Below are positions 37,809-47,472 of a stretch of DNA of 64,000 nucleotides, piece after piece. The notes below the pieces were generated by a model, which was given only the letters and a program-made list of their open reading frames with translations, searched no databases and was not told the DNA's origin. Both the position numbers and the translations under genes were made by a program. The DNA is taken from NCBI GenBank assembly GCA_037951165.1, contig JBBDHG010000041.1:2391001-2455000 (forward strand), read 5' to 3'. This stretch comes from Lophius americanus (Eukaryota > Chordata > Actinopteri > Lophiiformes > Lophiidae). Numbering within the stretch: position 1 is the stretch's first letter; every line of letters begins with the position of its first letter.

Positions 37809-40800
37809 TATATATATATATACATATATATATATACCTGTATTTATATAGAAGAATCTGTATTATCCCTATGTAATATAATATATAATTCAATGAGTAT
37901 ACAATGAACAGATACAGTATAATAAGTACAATATACTGTATATATATATATATACTATAAATCTAATATACATAACTCATCTACCACACAGAGATAGAAG
38001 ACTTTAGTTCCTGCTGATTCATGGCGTTTCGTTTGTTCTGTTAAAGGAGTAGAACAAGTGGCACCCCTGGTGGAGAACGCCATTAGTGGGAGGTCCCTGG
38101 GAACTCTGATCTACCAGCCCTCAGGTTGTGGTGAACAGAACATGATCCACATGACCCTGCCTCTCATCGCAGCCACATATTTGGATAAAACCAACCAGTG
38201 GGAAAATGTGGGCTTTCAAAAACGTGCCGAAGCCCTCCAGCACATCACGACCGGTAGGCCTGGTGCAAATGTTTTACATGTGATATTTTCCTGTTTACAT
38301 ATCTCAAATTTAAAGTAACGCGACCCATAGAAGCGGCCGAGACGTCACAGGCGATGGGTGAAAAGGTTGTGCTTTGAATGCGTCTAGGTTACAAAAACGA
38401 GCTGACCTACCGTAAACCGGACGGGTCTTTTGCCGTATGGGCAAAACATCAAAGCAGCACCTGGTGAGACCATCAAACATTCATTAACCCACCTGTCAAT
38501 ATTTGTACCTTGGCCACTAAGATCCCCGTTTACTCTCAAAGGCTGACCGCTTACGTCGTCAAGGTGTTTGCCATGGCAAACAGTCTGGTGGCGGTGCAAA
38601 ACGATATCATCTGCGGCGCCGTCAAGTTTCTGATTCTCAATGCGCAGCAACCCGATGGGATCTTTCGAGAAGTGGGAAGGGTTTCCCACGGAGAGATGAC
38701 TGTGCGTACACTCTTTTCCTTCACATCGATTCCATAAAGTATCCAATCGAGACCAAGACAGTTACAGGGAAATTGATCCTTTTATGTTATGCCGTGCTGT
38801 GAGGATTGAAAAACATGCCGTCTGTACATGTGCAGGGTGACGTTCTCGGGACGGATTCCGACGCCTCCATGACGGCCTTCTGCCTAATCGCCTTGCAGGA
38901 GTCACGCACACTGTGTTCCGCCACCGTTAACGTGAGTGCCTCACCTTCATTCGTCGACTTCTCTCACTGCCTCGCCTTTTATGTCTTTGTTCACCGACCC
39001 CAAACACCGGTGAGAAATAAATGCAGCCACAGATGGTGTCTAGTGTGAGACAGGACATCTTGCCGACGTGGAATCGGCTCGGACCTCATAGAACTAGATG
39101 ATATTCCTTGACGGACAGGAGATATTTGAAAAAGATGCCTTGACCACATTTCAGTCCTTTTGCTTTTTCCTCCACACTCTGATTTACCTTCCATTTGTTC
39201 TATTTTTTCCAGAGTCTGCCAAGCAGTATAGATAAATCAGTGAATTTCCTGAAGAAGCGTCTGCACAGCCTCACCAACCCATATGCTGTCGCCATGGTAT
39301 CTTATGCGATGGCCAATGAACAAGATCTCAACCGTGAGGTCCTCTTTAAGTTTGTGTCCCCGGGTGAGTTCAATAGAGCAATGATTTTAGAGAAACGCCA
39401 AAAATACATGTATGACTGAGGTATTTTAGTGTCTCGTTTCCACAGTGTGTTGAAAAGAACGAAAGGGTCATTTTTCCATCTTACATTCTGGCTGAGGGGC
39501 TTGTAGATTTTAATTTTATCACAACACATTTAAAAAAAGAATTTTTTATGCGCACAGAAATTCAAACTGCAATCCCAAAATGAGCAGCTTCCAAAAGGCC
39601 AAAGGAACATTTTGATCCTTAAGAATTGAAGCACTAAGTGACATTCTATGTTTTTTACAACATGACAATCATTACGTTATAACGGGAACATTTTCTCGTC
39701 ATGTCAATCACGTTATAACCCATAATTGTCATGTAAAAATATGAAAATGATCTATCGTGTTACATAGTGAAAAATATCATCAAGTTATAATGTGGGAACT
39801 TTCACGTTTTTACGTGATACTTGTTATCGTTATAACTTAAAATGATCATGTAAAACCGTGAAAACTATCCCATTATAACGTGATCGTTTTTCTTGTTATG
39901 TGAATCAGGTTACAAAGTAAAGTTATCATGTAAAAACGTTAAAATGATCTGTCATGTTACAGTGTGAAAATGATCGTGACTTTATAACGTGATCATTTTC
40001 CCGTTATATATGTCATAAATGATTATGCAAAAACATAATACTTATCAGGTTTTAAAGTGAAAATGATCAATCACGTTATAATTTGTAAATTATCGTGTAG
40101 AAAAGGGGAAATTACCATCATGTCAAGGTGTGAAAATGATCGATCACGTTATAACGTGAACATTATCACGGAAAAACGTGAAAATAATCCCAGGAAAACG
40201 TGAAAATGATCACATTATAATGTGAACAATTTTTTCTGATAATGTGAAAATTATCTGTCATGTTATAATGAGAAATTTGAAAAAAAGGGGATCCTGATTT
40301 TTTTGAAATGTTCTAGCATGACAGCAAAGCATCTTCGTAACTTAGGATCACTCTTGGTGTTTTATTTCCTTCTCTTTAATATAATTGCATGTTCATACAT
40401 TCATTTAACTCTTTCATTTTTTGACTAACTGTTACTGTGACGACGAGGACTTTTTTTTTTTTTTTTTTTTTCAATGAATATTGGCGGAGCGTAATAATGA
40501 AGATGAATCTGTGTTCATCTTCCTCAGAGCTCTCCCACTGGCCAGTACCCAAAGGACATATTTTAACATTGGAGGCCACAGCGTATGCTCTTCTTGCTCT
40601 GGTCAAATCCAAGGTGAGCATCTCTTTGTTGCATGCCATGAGGATTGAAGGCTACAGAAAAAATACAACAGCAATCAGTCACGCAGACCCTCGCCCCTTT
40701 TCCTCCCAGCTGGTTCCAGGGCTAGTTCGGTGCCAGACCCTGATTGAGCACCAGTTCTTTGCTTTTCGACTGCCTAAGCACCAGCTTCTGGCTCTCAAAG

Positions 40801-43703
40801 CTGGTGCCAGACAAGAACCAAGTCTTTGCCGGTCTAGAGGCAAGAACCAATTACGTCAGGGGCTGGGGGCGGGGTTATTGTGACCAACAAATTGATAGCA
40901 ATAGTTTGGTTCTTTTGGCTCTGGATCTCAACGTAGGCTTGCAAAGCCAGGAACGGCGCTTAAAATCACTGTTGTCATGCTTGAGTACGGCGCGAGCGAT
41001 GCTGGGTAAACAGACAGTGACCTTTTACGATGACGTAATGGCGTGGCTCTGATTTGGCTCCTCGCCAATGGAAAAGAAAACAGGTTCTTAGGAGGTGCGC
41101 GAGTTGAACCAACTAAGCACTGGCACCAGCACCAGCAAGGAACCAGCACCAGGTTCTTTTTGGTGAAACAGGGGTATAAAACGGTTTGGCAAACGAGTGG
41201 AATGTGTCCGTCAGTAATGGCGTTGTCTCAAACCTAAGTGACTTTGCTGCCTGATGTCTTTTTAGTCGGGCTTTTGAATAAATGCATTTTTCTGTGAAAT
41301 TATCAGCATTTTCGTCACGTATTATTATTAATTCGTGTTTTATGTTTCTTTTATTTCGGCAATTGTATTACTATTACTATCTTAAGTTTTGTTGTTGTTT
41401 TTGTTTTTCAAAGCGGATGGTTTTCACTGCTTCCAGTGTTTAGCACTTAAAGCTCATCTATTCATATATATATATATATATATATACGTATACTCATAAC
41501 ATGTATTTATATATTATGAGTAAAACCCGTACGGGGGTTTACACCTAGCTCCTAATCTCACAAATGTTTCATTCATTATGACCGTGTAATTACAGAGATA
41601 TACACAATTCTGACTATTTTCAGGGCTTAGAGGTGACTTTGGTACAAACGTTTAAATTTGTAATGTTTGACTAAAAAAAAAAAAAAAAAGGAAAACTTTT
41701 TTTTTTTTTTTTAGCGCGCAAGTTTTGAATTCTCAGCAATTTTGGTTGTGCCAAAGTGGAGGCTTTGCAAACTTGGAGGCTGTAATTTAAAGTCGGACCG
41801 CGACAAAATTTTCTAAGTTCTTTTTAAAAATGTCAAAAATGCAAAGTCAGCCGTCACAGTCTCCTGCAACTGTTCCACTTGCTTTTCTTCTTGATAAAGG
41901 CGTTTGAAGACGCCAGACCCGTGGTCAGATGGTTCAACAAACAGCAGAATGTGGGGAAAGGCTACGGATCCACTCAGGTAACACACCTCCAGCTCTTTCT
42001 AGTACATTTCCTTCGCTCTTCTGGCCTCGTGAGGTACAAACGTAAGTCTTTGGGGTCTTTTTTTTTTTGCGGGTCACCCTTTTTCCCTCCAGGCAACCAT
42101 AATGGTATACCAGGCTGTGGCAGAGTACTGGACCTCCGCTAAAGAACCACCTTATGATCTGGATGTGGACCTCACGTTGCAGGGCAGGGCAGCACCTTTA
42201 AGATACAAATTCAACCACGAAACCCAATTCAGTACCCGAACAACAGATGTGAGACCGGAACCTCGTACAAGCTCATGGTATCGTCTTTCCTGTCGTTTCT
42301 CCCGCTGATCCTCGTCTGCCTGTATTCTAATTCCAGATGAATAAAATCAACCAGGATGTGAAAGTGGTTGCTACAGGAACCGGAGAAGCAACATTGACAG
42401 TGAGTTATACACAATTTCATCATCCGTGTTTTCTTTTTTCCATGCTTTTTATTCCTCTCCAACGACGAGATGGAGATGAATATTTATTCAGACGGATGTT
42501 TGTTGGCTCCTCACGTGATAGGGTTCATTTCTGATCTGTGTGACAGGTGGTGTCGCTGTATTACGCTTTACCCAAAGTAAAGGAAAGTGACTGTCAGAAG
42601 TTTAACTTGTCAGTGCAGCTCATCCCAGGTAATTGTGTTATGTTTTTACTCTTGTGCGTTTGTCTGTATGTTTGTAACGTGACATAACGTGTTTGGCACC
42701 ATTTAAAGTTAAACAAAAATAAAATGTTAGTATGTTGGTAAGTCTTCACAATGTGGCTACTGGGATCTTTGAACCTTTGATTCCTTTGATCTCGTTTTAT
42801 CGCTCCTAACTGGAGCTTGGGGCTCAGTTTCAAGAGTTTCTTTGATGCCTTTGATGTTCACTTGGTGGGGGGGGGGAAGACCTTTGGGCTCAGTTTCAAA
42901 AGTTCCTTTGATTACATTGAAGTTCACCTGGGGGTGGTGCTGGAGGCTGGAGCGGGCTGAGCAGAGATGCTGAAGTGGAAGGCACAGGAGAAGATCAGCT
43001 ACAGACTATTTGAGGGATAGAGTGCGTTGGATTTTTCTGTAGCTTTGTGGCAATAACTCAGACATTAATGGAGGAATCTGCACGAATGATGCCGTAGTCC
43101 TTGGCACTGGTGTGTTTGGATCTTCATAAAAATGCTTTGCAGGAGAACACAAATCAATTCACTGCTGCTCTCTTGTTTTACCCCTGCAGAGAAAATAGAC
43201 GGGGAAGAGAAAATATACAAGCTGAGAATAGATGTTATGTAAGTACATTTTAAAATGAACACGACCAAGTGTTAAAATGACATGGGTTCATACAGAAGAG
43301 GTTCTAACTGGCTAGTTTCTTCCATTCGTCGTCATTTCAATTCTCTCCCTGTCAATTGCTGTTATTCTCATAAATGTTTTAATCTTCCTCCTCTGTTACT
43401 TTGTACAGATTTTCTTTTTACGAGAACAGTATGTTGGTGTACTACAGAACTCACGTATGAGCCGTTCAAACTGCTCTTTTTCTATGTGATCTCATATTGG
43501 GCCGTCCAATTTCGGTACAGGTATAAGGACACCCAGCGGGACGCGACCATGTCAATCTTGGATATTGGATTATTGACTGGCTTCACTCCAAACACAAATG
43601 ATCTGGACTTAGTAAGAGCTCTCACTCGTATGCAAATATCTACATCTTGTTCCAAAGTCAAAGATGTGTTTTATGGTCTAGGTACCTCATATAGGCATTT
43701 TTT

Positions 43704-43759
<56 letters not shown>

Positions 43760-46700
43760 CCAAAGGACGTGCCCGCACCATCGCTAAATACGAGATGGAC
43801 ACACTCCTGTCTGAGAGAGGCTCACTCATCATCTACCTGGATAAGGTATGGCATCAGTGTTTACAACCTTCATACGGAGCCTCTCTCTTCGTCTTATCTC
43901 ACCCTTGCGTCAAATTCCTCCACAGGTTTCTCACACACGACCAGAAGAAATCACATTTCGGATCAATCAGAAGTTTAGAGTGGGCGTTTTACAACCGGCA
44001 GTAGTGTCTGTGTATGAATACTACGAACGTGAGTCTCCCTTGCAAACATTACGCTGCCGGCATCCTTCCTGGTCTGCTTATGGGCGCCAGAGTCGAAGCA
44101 CGACGGATCAGTTGGCGACGTTACGTAGTCAAAGCGTGGAATGTACGTTTTCTGATGCGCTGCTCTTAGCCCACAACATGCTAATATATCCGCATTTTCC
44201 CGTTGCAGAAAAACACTGTGTGAAATACTACCACCCAGAGAGAAGAGACGGACATCTGATGCGGCTCTGTATCGGCGATGAGTGCACATGCGCCGAAGGT
44301 AAACGCCATCCTACCCGCTGCGTCAAAAACATCGAACAGCGATACGAATATTCGCTATAAACAGTCATTCCTGCCCAGCGCCATCACGCTTCCTCGACGG
44401 CAACTCCTTGGACCATACAACATGCGCATACATATTTTTGTAAAACATACCAGTACTTGGGCAGTACTCAGTACACAGTTATACTGTGCAGTATTTAAAC
44501 GTAACACTGAGGCGCTTTTGCTAGTATTATGCGTGTATTATGTGATATTTCATTCAGTGAGATCACTGCATGTTTAGCATTTCTGTGAAATTATAGGTTT
44601 CACGGAGCTCAGCACAAATTTCCCTTTGGGGGGAGAAAAATAATCATATCTTATCTTATCACCTTTAATGTCCTCACCGGGAACGAAAATGTATTCTTTG
44701 CGTATTTTTGGTTTCTTTGGAGCTATTAGCAATTTACTGTTCTTAAGTTTACCAGAAAATGGTCATTTCTTTGGTCCACGATGCTATTTTAACAGGAAGA
44801 AAACCCAAGAGATTTTTAGTTATTCAATGGTAAGACTTTGTATTTCATGCGAAACAGTTGAGTTTAATTAGGACAGCTCAATGAACTTGGTAAAGGATGT
44901 TTTTACAAAAAACAAGTTTGAGCCTTATTGGACTTTTTTTTTTTTTTGGTTGTATCAAGTCACATCCTTCTGTCTAGTAAGTCCTCAAAAAAATATCCTA
45001 CTTATTGAATAGTTGGTGGCCCATTTGATCCGTGGCGTCCCCCAGAGCTCTATCCTCGGCCCCTTACTCTTTAGCACACACATACTGCCACTGGGTCACA
45101 GCATAAACCAGTTCAGTCACATTTTTCCGTAAGAAATAGTGCCTCAACCAGACCGTTGAGCAGGACATTCATAGGGTTACCCGAAATAAACGATGTTCAT
45201 TCATTCGCACCATGGTGACAACAGTTCCTCTGTGATTATTGTGTATTTCCAGAGAACTGCAGTATGCAGAAGAAGGGCAAAATCGACAATAACAAACGCT
45301 CACAAATGGCCTGTGAGACGACTCCCAGCAGCAAAATAGATTTTGGTAAGAGAGTTTAAATTGGCTGCATTCAATGTATGTATACTGGTGGACTTGTATC
45401 GTGGTTTGAGGAAGTTTGAGACCGTAAGCAAGCAATGAGCTAACATTCTGCAACGTTTCCATCCTCAGTGTACAAAGTGGCCGTGGAAGGCATCACATAT
45501 AGTCTGTCCACTGACATTTACAAAATGCGTCTGGTGGAGGTTATCAAGGAAGGTGGGTATTTGCCCTTGAATTGAATAAAATGATGACGCGTCATCTAAA
45601 GTTATAAGTTGGGGGCTTGGATGGGAAGGTTATTCTCCCTGAACCTCCATGTTTGAAAATACTTTTAACTTTTAGAAGAAAAAAAAAACCCCGGCAGTTA
45701 AATTTCCTTTTGCATTGCACATTTAAATACGCATTTAATCCTTCAGCACCTTTTCTTCTTCTCAAATCTTGATTACAGGAAATAACGATGTGGGTCCTCT
45801 GGGCAGTCTGCGTGATTTCCTCAGTTATCCACACTGCAGGGAGGCTTTAGATTTGCAAAAAGGAAAAACCTACCTTATCATGGGGATGTCTTCAGATATT
45901 CACAAAGACGTCAAAGCTCAAAAGTAAGTTTGTTCTTTGAAGAGTGTGGATGTTCTTTTCTGTGTCCAACTTAAACATAAAGTTCTGTCCATTTAAACAT
46001 TTTAATCAAAATTGGCTTTGCCTTTGCGCCGCTTGATGAAGAGCTATTGCTAATAATTTATCAATTAAATCTCAATTCTTTTGTGGAAAGGGGACACTCA
46101 GGCTTTTTCGCATTATGCTCTAGCTCAGATACTACAAATCCCACAATGCACTGTGATAGCTGCCGCGTCAATTAAGAGCGCCAGCGCCCGCTCTCCTCAG
46201 ACATCGAGGTTTATTCAGACACTCTAATAAACTTTAGGCTAATCTTTAAAAGAGATGCTTCGGAGCCCAGGTGGGGATATGGATGAGAAAAAAAACAAGA
46301 AAACATGAATTTGTTTACATTTAATGTGAAACGTACCTGGAGGCTGTTCGTACACCCGACTGTTTTCTGAGGAGCAGCTGCTCCTGAGCGCAGTAACAGA
46401 TACGAGGAGGCGCAACAGTCTACTTTTACTGTTTTATTATGGTTTTTGATTATAGGGTCATTCAAAGTTTCCTTTTGTTGATATTGTTAATAAAAAACAG
46501 ACGTATTTTAGATTAAAAAAATATATACATAGATTTCTGGCTGTTGTTGATGCCTGTGAATAAAAAACTGCTCATAGAAAATAGGAGATTTTCTTTTCCA
46601 TTTTCAGAAATCTATAAAATGAGTAAATAAAACAGGAACAGATTGTCATAATACCTCAGATGCAACGTGGTCAATTGCACTGCTGTTTGACCCTTGATGT

Positions 46701-46877
46701 GATTGAAGGGGTATTTTACGCGCTTCTCTCCTCAGATACCAGTACATACTTGGTGAGAGAGCCTGGATCGAGTACTGGCCAACAAAAGCCGAGTGTCTGA
46801 ATGAGGATTACAGACCTACCTGTCTGGGCATGGAGCAGCTGGTTCAACAGTATTCCGTCTTTGGATGTGAGCAGTAG
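18274..46877 (+). CDS. c3: Complement C3 gene A, complete (43 coding exons, 1659 aa)
   Basis: Central complement protein: its thioester attaches C3b to targets and C3a is released. Exons: 18274-18350, 19975-20176, 20648-20810, 21032-21126, 22402-22490, 23602-23684, 24199-24286, 24487-24589, 24898-25018, 25728-25843, 26127-26273, 26700-26799, 26894-26988, 27873-28064, 28188-28343, 28571-28700, 30210-30278, 31113-31310, 31397-31514, 31648-31736, 33711-33850, 35318-35530, 35987-36050, 37671-37760, 38047-38253, 38388-38463, 38542-38701, 38836-38931, 39213-39363, 40528-40613, 41900-41977, 42093-42248, 42337-42399, 42547-42628, 43190-43238, 43521-43611, 43756-43845, 43926-44028, 44209-44298, 45253-45345, 45469-45552, 45779-45923, 46736-46877. 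The sum is 4980 bases in frame, close to human C3 (1663 aa, 41 exons). It is C3 rather than C5 (thioester present) or C4 (single furin site). All introns are GT-AG except the one after exon 15 (GC-AG). Signal peptide about residues 1-23, MG1-MG6 to about 600, C3a 665-741, TED about 980-1290, C345C about 1515-1659. Confidence 0.95.
18380..18447 (+). mobile_element. L2-like LINE 3' tail in C3-A intron 1
   Basis: Matches the 3' end of the other L2 copies (GCTTTGAGATTTGATCCAAA, AAGTGCGTTATAAAT, then an ATT run). It is an extreme 5' truncation. Confidence 0.75.
18488..18835. mobile_element. MITE-like element, copy 1 (C3-A intron 1)
   Basis: It shares order and wording with 37205-37560: 'cataaatggcttgtacgtag', 'gccaaatagtgagcccactta', 'gagagct.tg.tataagct'. 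The related copy has inverted ends of the type ACACTACAATAAGG ... CTTATTGTAATGTTGTACC. No coding capacity. Confidence 0.6.
18836..19970. other. Rest of C3-A intron 1
   Basis: No repeat family or gene is recognised here except a C-run at 19302-19312. Confidence 0.4.
20221..20575 (-). repeat. 'CCCCCTAGTG' family copy in C3-A intron 2
   Basis: The reverse-orientation phrases 'gaggaagaactggattgat' and 'gtatatttctgaca' are followed by the family end block (GGGGATTGCTCGTACAGAG, GGGGACTTTTCGGGGATATAG). It ends about 70 bases before exon 3. Confidence 0.65.
21210..22265 (-). repeat. 'CCCCCTAGTG' family, about 1 kb copy in C3-A intron 4
   Basis: It runs from the CG-rich end block (GGAGTCATCATCGCAGCG) through repeated CACTAGGGGGA boxes (about 21550, 21830, 21995, 22139) to the other end block (GAGTTCAATCAGAGGGGATTG). 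This is one of the longest copies. Confidence 0.7.
22600..22862 (-). repeat. Repeat fragment plus (TA)n in C3-A intron 5
   Basis: A partial 'CCCCCTAGTG' family piece (GAAGAACTGGATGGAT, then TATGAATCGACTCAAG) joins a (TA) tract of about 60 bases at 22801-22861. Confidence 0.7.
22925..23290 (+). mobile_element. RTE/BovB-type LINE C-terminal fragment (C3-A intron 5)
   Basis: The plus strand encodes LVKPARLYGLEL and later MMWFGQVKRSD...RRMLQID, the signature of the region after the RT domain in RTE-type elements (usually 'V(V/L)RPAMLYGLE' and 'LRWYGHVRR'). Internal sequence is missing or shifted, so it is a dead fragment. Confidence 0.65.
27100..27665 (-). pseudogene. Decayed 28S rRNA gene fragment (C3-A intron 13)
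   Basis: On the minus strand the block at about 27340-27410 reads GGTCTGCGGCAATGTCGGCA, then CCGTCTTGAAAC, then TCAAGGAGTCTAGCGCATGCG. This is the conserved 28S segment at the D2 end (GATGTCGGC...CCGTCTTGAAACACGGACCAAGGAGTCTAACRCRTGCG in functional genes, with variants here). A second 28S-like phrase (CGAAACCCCCGTGGCG) lies at about 27150-27170, after an interrupting segment. GC content is much higher than the surrounding intron. Outer limits are approximate. Confidence 0.7.
28701..30209. other. C3-A intron 16
   Basis: It holds a short open stretch at 29503-29715 of unknown nature and T-runs near 30025-30065. Nothing else is recognised. Confidence 0.4.
30210..30278 (+). CDS. c3: C3-A exon 17: beta/alpha chain processing site
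   Basis: The exon holds the tetrabasic-type site RSKR (residues 661-664), matching the furin pattern R-X-K-R, followed by ATTVMEL, the first residues of C3a. Human C3 has RRRR here. Cleavage yields the disulfide-linked beta and alpha chains. A cysteine (KCP) just upstream corresponds to the human ELQCP position. Confidence 0.9.
30627..31028 (+). mobile_element. TTAA-flanked piggyBac-like short element with RT fragment (C3-A intron 17)
   Basis: The best-bounded copy: TTAA (30623-30626), then CCCTTTCAATGTC ... GGACACTGAAGGG, then TTAA (31029-31032). The ends are inverted repeats of each other. A CCC...GGG terminus at a duplicated TTAA is the piggyBac signature. Inside, 30878-30945 reads a VPQGYILGP...LPLG-like reverse-transcriptase piece. 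No transposase is present. Confidence 0.65.
31113..31310 (+). CDS. c3: C3-A exon 18: C3a anaphylatoxin core
   Basis: Six cysteines are in the anaphylatoxin spacing (CC, C, C, CC: NDCCKEGMKK, YSCDT, QKCIH, LNCCKEF). From A665 to the terminal Arg of LQLAR the predicted C3a is exactly 77 residues, as in human. The convertase site is R741|S742, with the Ser codon split over the next intron. The chemotactic C-terminus LQLAR keeps the L-x-L-A-R pattern. Confidence 0.92.
31397..31514 (+). CDS. c3: C3-A exon 19: acidic alpha' N-terminus
   Basis: Begins the C3b alpha' chain: acidic SEDENSYMDSSE, then the invariant-looking FPESWLW found in C3, C4 and C5. In human C3 this acidic strip helps bind factor B and factor H, so the charge pattern suggests the same role. 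It ends in a split Cys codon completed by exon 20 (CPTTSAEK, then LQDSITTW). Confidence 0.88.
32137..32660 (+). mobile_element. L2-like LINE, 5'-truncated (C3-A intron 20)
   Basis: Encodes LMRVRKHEHIPPVLHSLHLL, then DYKISLLTHQ and PRLWNALPDHLRAPQTTDT, followed by the L2 3' UTR and an ATT tail (32637-32666). It lies in the same orientation as the C3 gene. Confidence 0.85.
32665..33080 (+). repeat. 'CCCCCTAGTG' repeat in C3-A intron 20
   Basis: Follows the L2 tail directly: 'accgacggttgagaaat', CTCCCCCTGATG, 'agtaaaatatgataaat', ending in the CG-rich block and CCATAATATTCCGAACTTTT. Confidence 0.7.
33904..35115. repeat. Two tandem copies of a ~610-base unit (C3-A intron 21)
   Basis: Copy 1 starts near 33904 and copy 2 near 34512, both at 'ggttttaaaatgcgttt'. 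Shared blocks in order: 'taaacgcc', 'gtaacag.aaaa', 'actcttaaagagagt', 'ctgacgtgactgataac', 'cgaaatctgaacaca'. The copies have diverged, so the duplication is old. The unit is not recognised. Confidence 0.7.
34759..34813 (+). repeat. Interstitial telomeric repeat (TTAGGG)n
   Basis: About five perfect TTAGGG units are followed by TTTGGG and TTAGGG variants. They sit inside the second copy of the tandem unit and are absent from the matching place in copy 1 (about 34125). Confidence 0.9.
36541..36798. repeat. (TTC)n-(TTA)n compound microsatellite (C3-A intron 23)
   Basis: About 20 TTC units pass into TTA with TTG and TTC interruptions. The full tract is about 258 bases with pyrimidine bias on the sense strand in its first part. 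Confidence 0.95.
36799..37020 (+). mobile_element. RT-fragment short element (C3-A intron 23)
   Basis: Reads SYMTSRTRTFSIATVNGPST, then CGVPQGSILGPL and YILPLGRII: an L2-like RT motif region. It ends with GCACATTAAAGG, close to the right terminus of the TTAA-flanked family. The left end has been replaced by the microsatellite. Confidence 0.65.
37205..37560. mobile_element. MITE-like element, copy 2 (C3-A intron 23)
   Basis: Left end GCACTACCACTCTACAATAAGG and right end CTTATTGTAATGTTGTACCC are imperfect inverted repeats. The interior matches the copy at 18488-18835. No open frame. Confidence 0.65.
37765..37832. repeat. (CA)n-(TA)n microsatellite
   Basis: (CA)n starts only about 5 bases after the exon 24 donor, then TATATA variants follow. 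A further TA tract lies at 37936-37956. Confidence 0.9.
38124..38141 (+). other. c3: C3-A thioester motif GCGEQN
   Basis: Residues 1006-1011, with Cys1007 and Gln1010 forming the internal thioester that attaches C3b to hydroxyl or amino groups. The context is YQPSGCGEQNMIHMT. The motif is intact, so covalent deposition is expected. Confidence 0.95.
38687..38689 (+). other. c3: C3-A catalytic histidine codon
   Basis: His1123 in VSHGEMT aligns with human His1126 (VIHQEMI). It lies 116 residues after the thioester Cys, the same spacing as human C3. This His makes an acyl-imidazole intermediate and favours reaction with hydroxyl groups. Some fish C3 isoforms lack it; this one has it. Confidence 0.88.
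39655..40270. repeat. Degenerate palindromic array (C3-A intron 29)
   Basis: About 20 variants of the palindromic core CACGTTATAACGTG joined by GAAAATGATC. Each unit can fold on itself, and the array reads similarly on both strands. It is not coding. Confidence 0.8.
40690..41175. mobile_element. Foldback/MITE element (C3-A intron 30)
   Basis: The left arm (CTGGTTCCAGGGCTAGTTCG, GGTGCCAG, GAGCACCAGTTC) is mirrored on the right (GAACCAACTAAGCACTGGCA, CCAGCACCAGCAAGGAACCAG). This makes long imperfect inverted arms around a GC-richer centre with no transposase. Confidence 0.65.
42093..42248 (+). CDS. c3: C3-A exon 32: end of TED and factor I region
   Basis: Aligns with the human exon that carries the two factor I sites in CUBf. 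Here the corresponding arginines are R1296 (QGR|AA) and R1313 (STR|TT), 17 residues apart as in human, but followed by Ala and Thr instead of Ser. Whether both are cut is inference. Confidence 0.75.
43707..43752 (+). repeat. (TG)23 abutting the exon 37 acceptor
   Basis: Exactly 23 TG units run up to 'tag|ATATCC', the acceptor of C3-A exon 37 (43756-43845). The pyrimidine stretch CATTTTTTCTC lies before the TG tract, over 46 bases from the splice site. Confidence 0.95.
44661..45177 (+). mobile_element. piggyBac-like short element with RT fragment (C3-A intron 39)
   Basis: Left end CCTTTAATGTCCTCACC and right end GGACATTCATAGGG match the family. Inside, 45040-45105 reads RGVPQSSILGPLLF...LPLG-like. 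The flanking TTAA is eroded on the left. Confidence 0.6.
45253..46877 (+). CDS. c3: C3-A exons 40-43: C345C domain
   Basis: The last four exons encode a netrin-like C345C domain with cysteines in ENCSMQ, MACETT, PHCREAL, AECLNE, PTCLGM and the terminal VFGCEQ. The stop is TAG at 46875-46877. In human C3 this domain contacts factor B/Bb in the convertase. Wording such as 'W(I/V)EYWP' and 'SVFGC' near the end is typical of C3. Confidence 0.92.
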
Positions 46878-46890
46878 CCGATCTCGTTGA

Positions 46891-46973
46891 AATAAATGTT
46901 ATCTTTTCTCTCATTATTCTGAAGTAAAACTTTTCCTACTGTTGATGTAAAAAAAAGTGGAAGTATCAATAAA
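46891..46973 (+). terminator. C3-A polyadenylation signals
   Basis: AATAAA occurs at 46891-46896, 14 bases after the stop, and again at 46968-46973. The second is followed by a GT-rich stretch (CATTGTGGACATGTTTGGG) suitable as a downstream element, so it is the likelier main site, giving a 3' UTR of about 0.1 kb. Confidence 0.7.
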
Positions 46974-47204
46974 CACAGTTCAATCTCATTGTGGACATGT
47001 TTGGGTTTTTCATGCGATGTTTCTTAACCTTTGAAAAACTCTGAGGTCAGTGGAGTGATGCGAAGGAAATGAAATGATATGGAAAAACAGTTCACCTGAA
47101 TATACGACAGCTACAGTATTATGCTACATGTATAGCAACAGTGGAAATTTTGACACATCTCCCCGTTCATGTTGGAATGAACCTGAACGGGAAGATGACA
47201 TTAC

Positions 47205-47472
47205 TTCCTCGTCACTTCCTCGTCTGTGGAATGCCATCCCTGACCATCTGAGGGCTCCACAGACGACTGACACATTTAAAAAAGGACTTAAAACTTTCCT
47301 TTTTAGCAGAACCTATAACTTTAATTAACATTGCTGCTTTTTGGTCATGTTTTTATATAGTTATTATTTTATTTTTTATTGATGCTTTCAACTGCATTTA
47401 CTTTGTAGCACTTTGAGATTTGATCCAAATGTAAAGTGCGTTATAAATTAAATGTATTATTATTATTATTAT
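47205..47472 (+). mobile_element. L2-like LINE, short 5'-truncated copy
   Basis: PRLWNAIPDHLRAPQTTDTF, the L2 3' UTR and an ATT tail, in the spacer between the two C3 genes. Confidence 0.85.
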
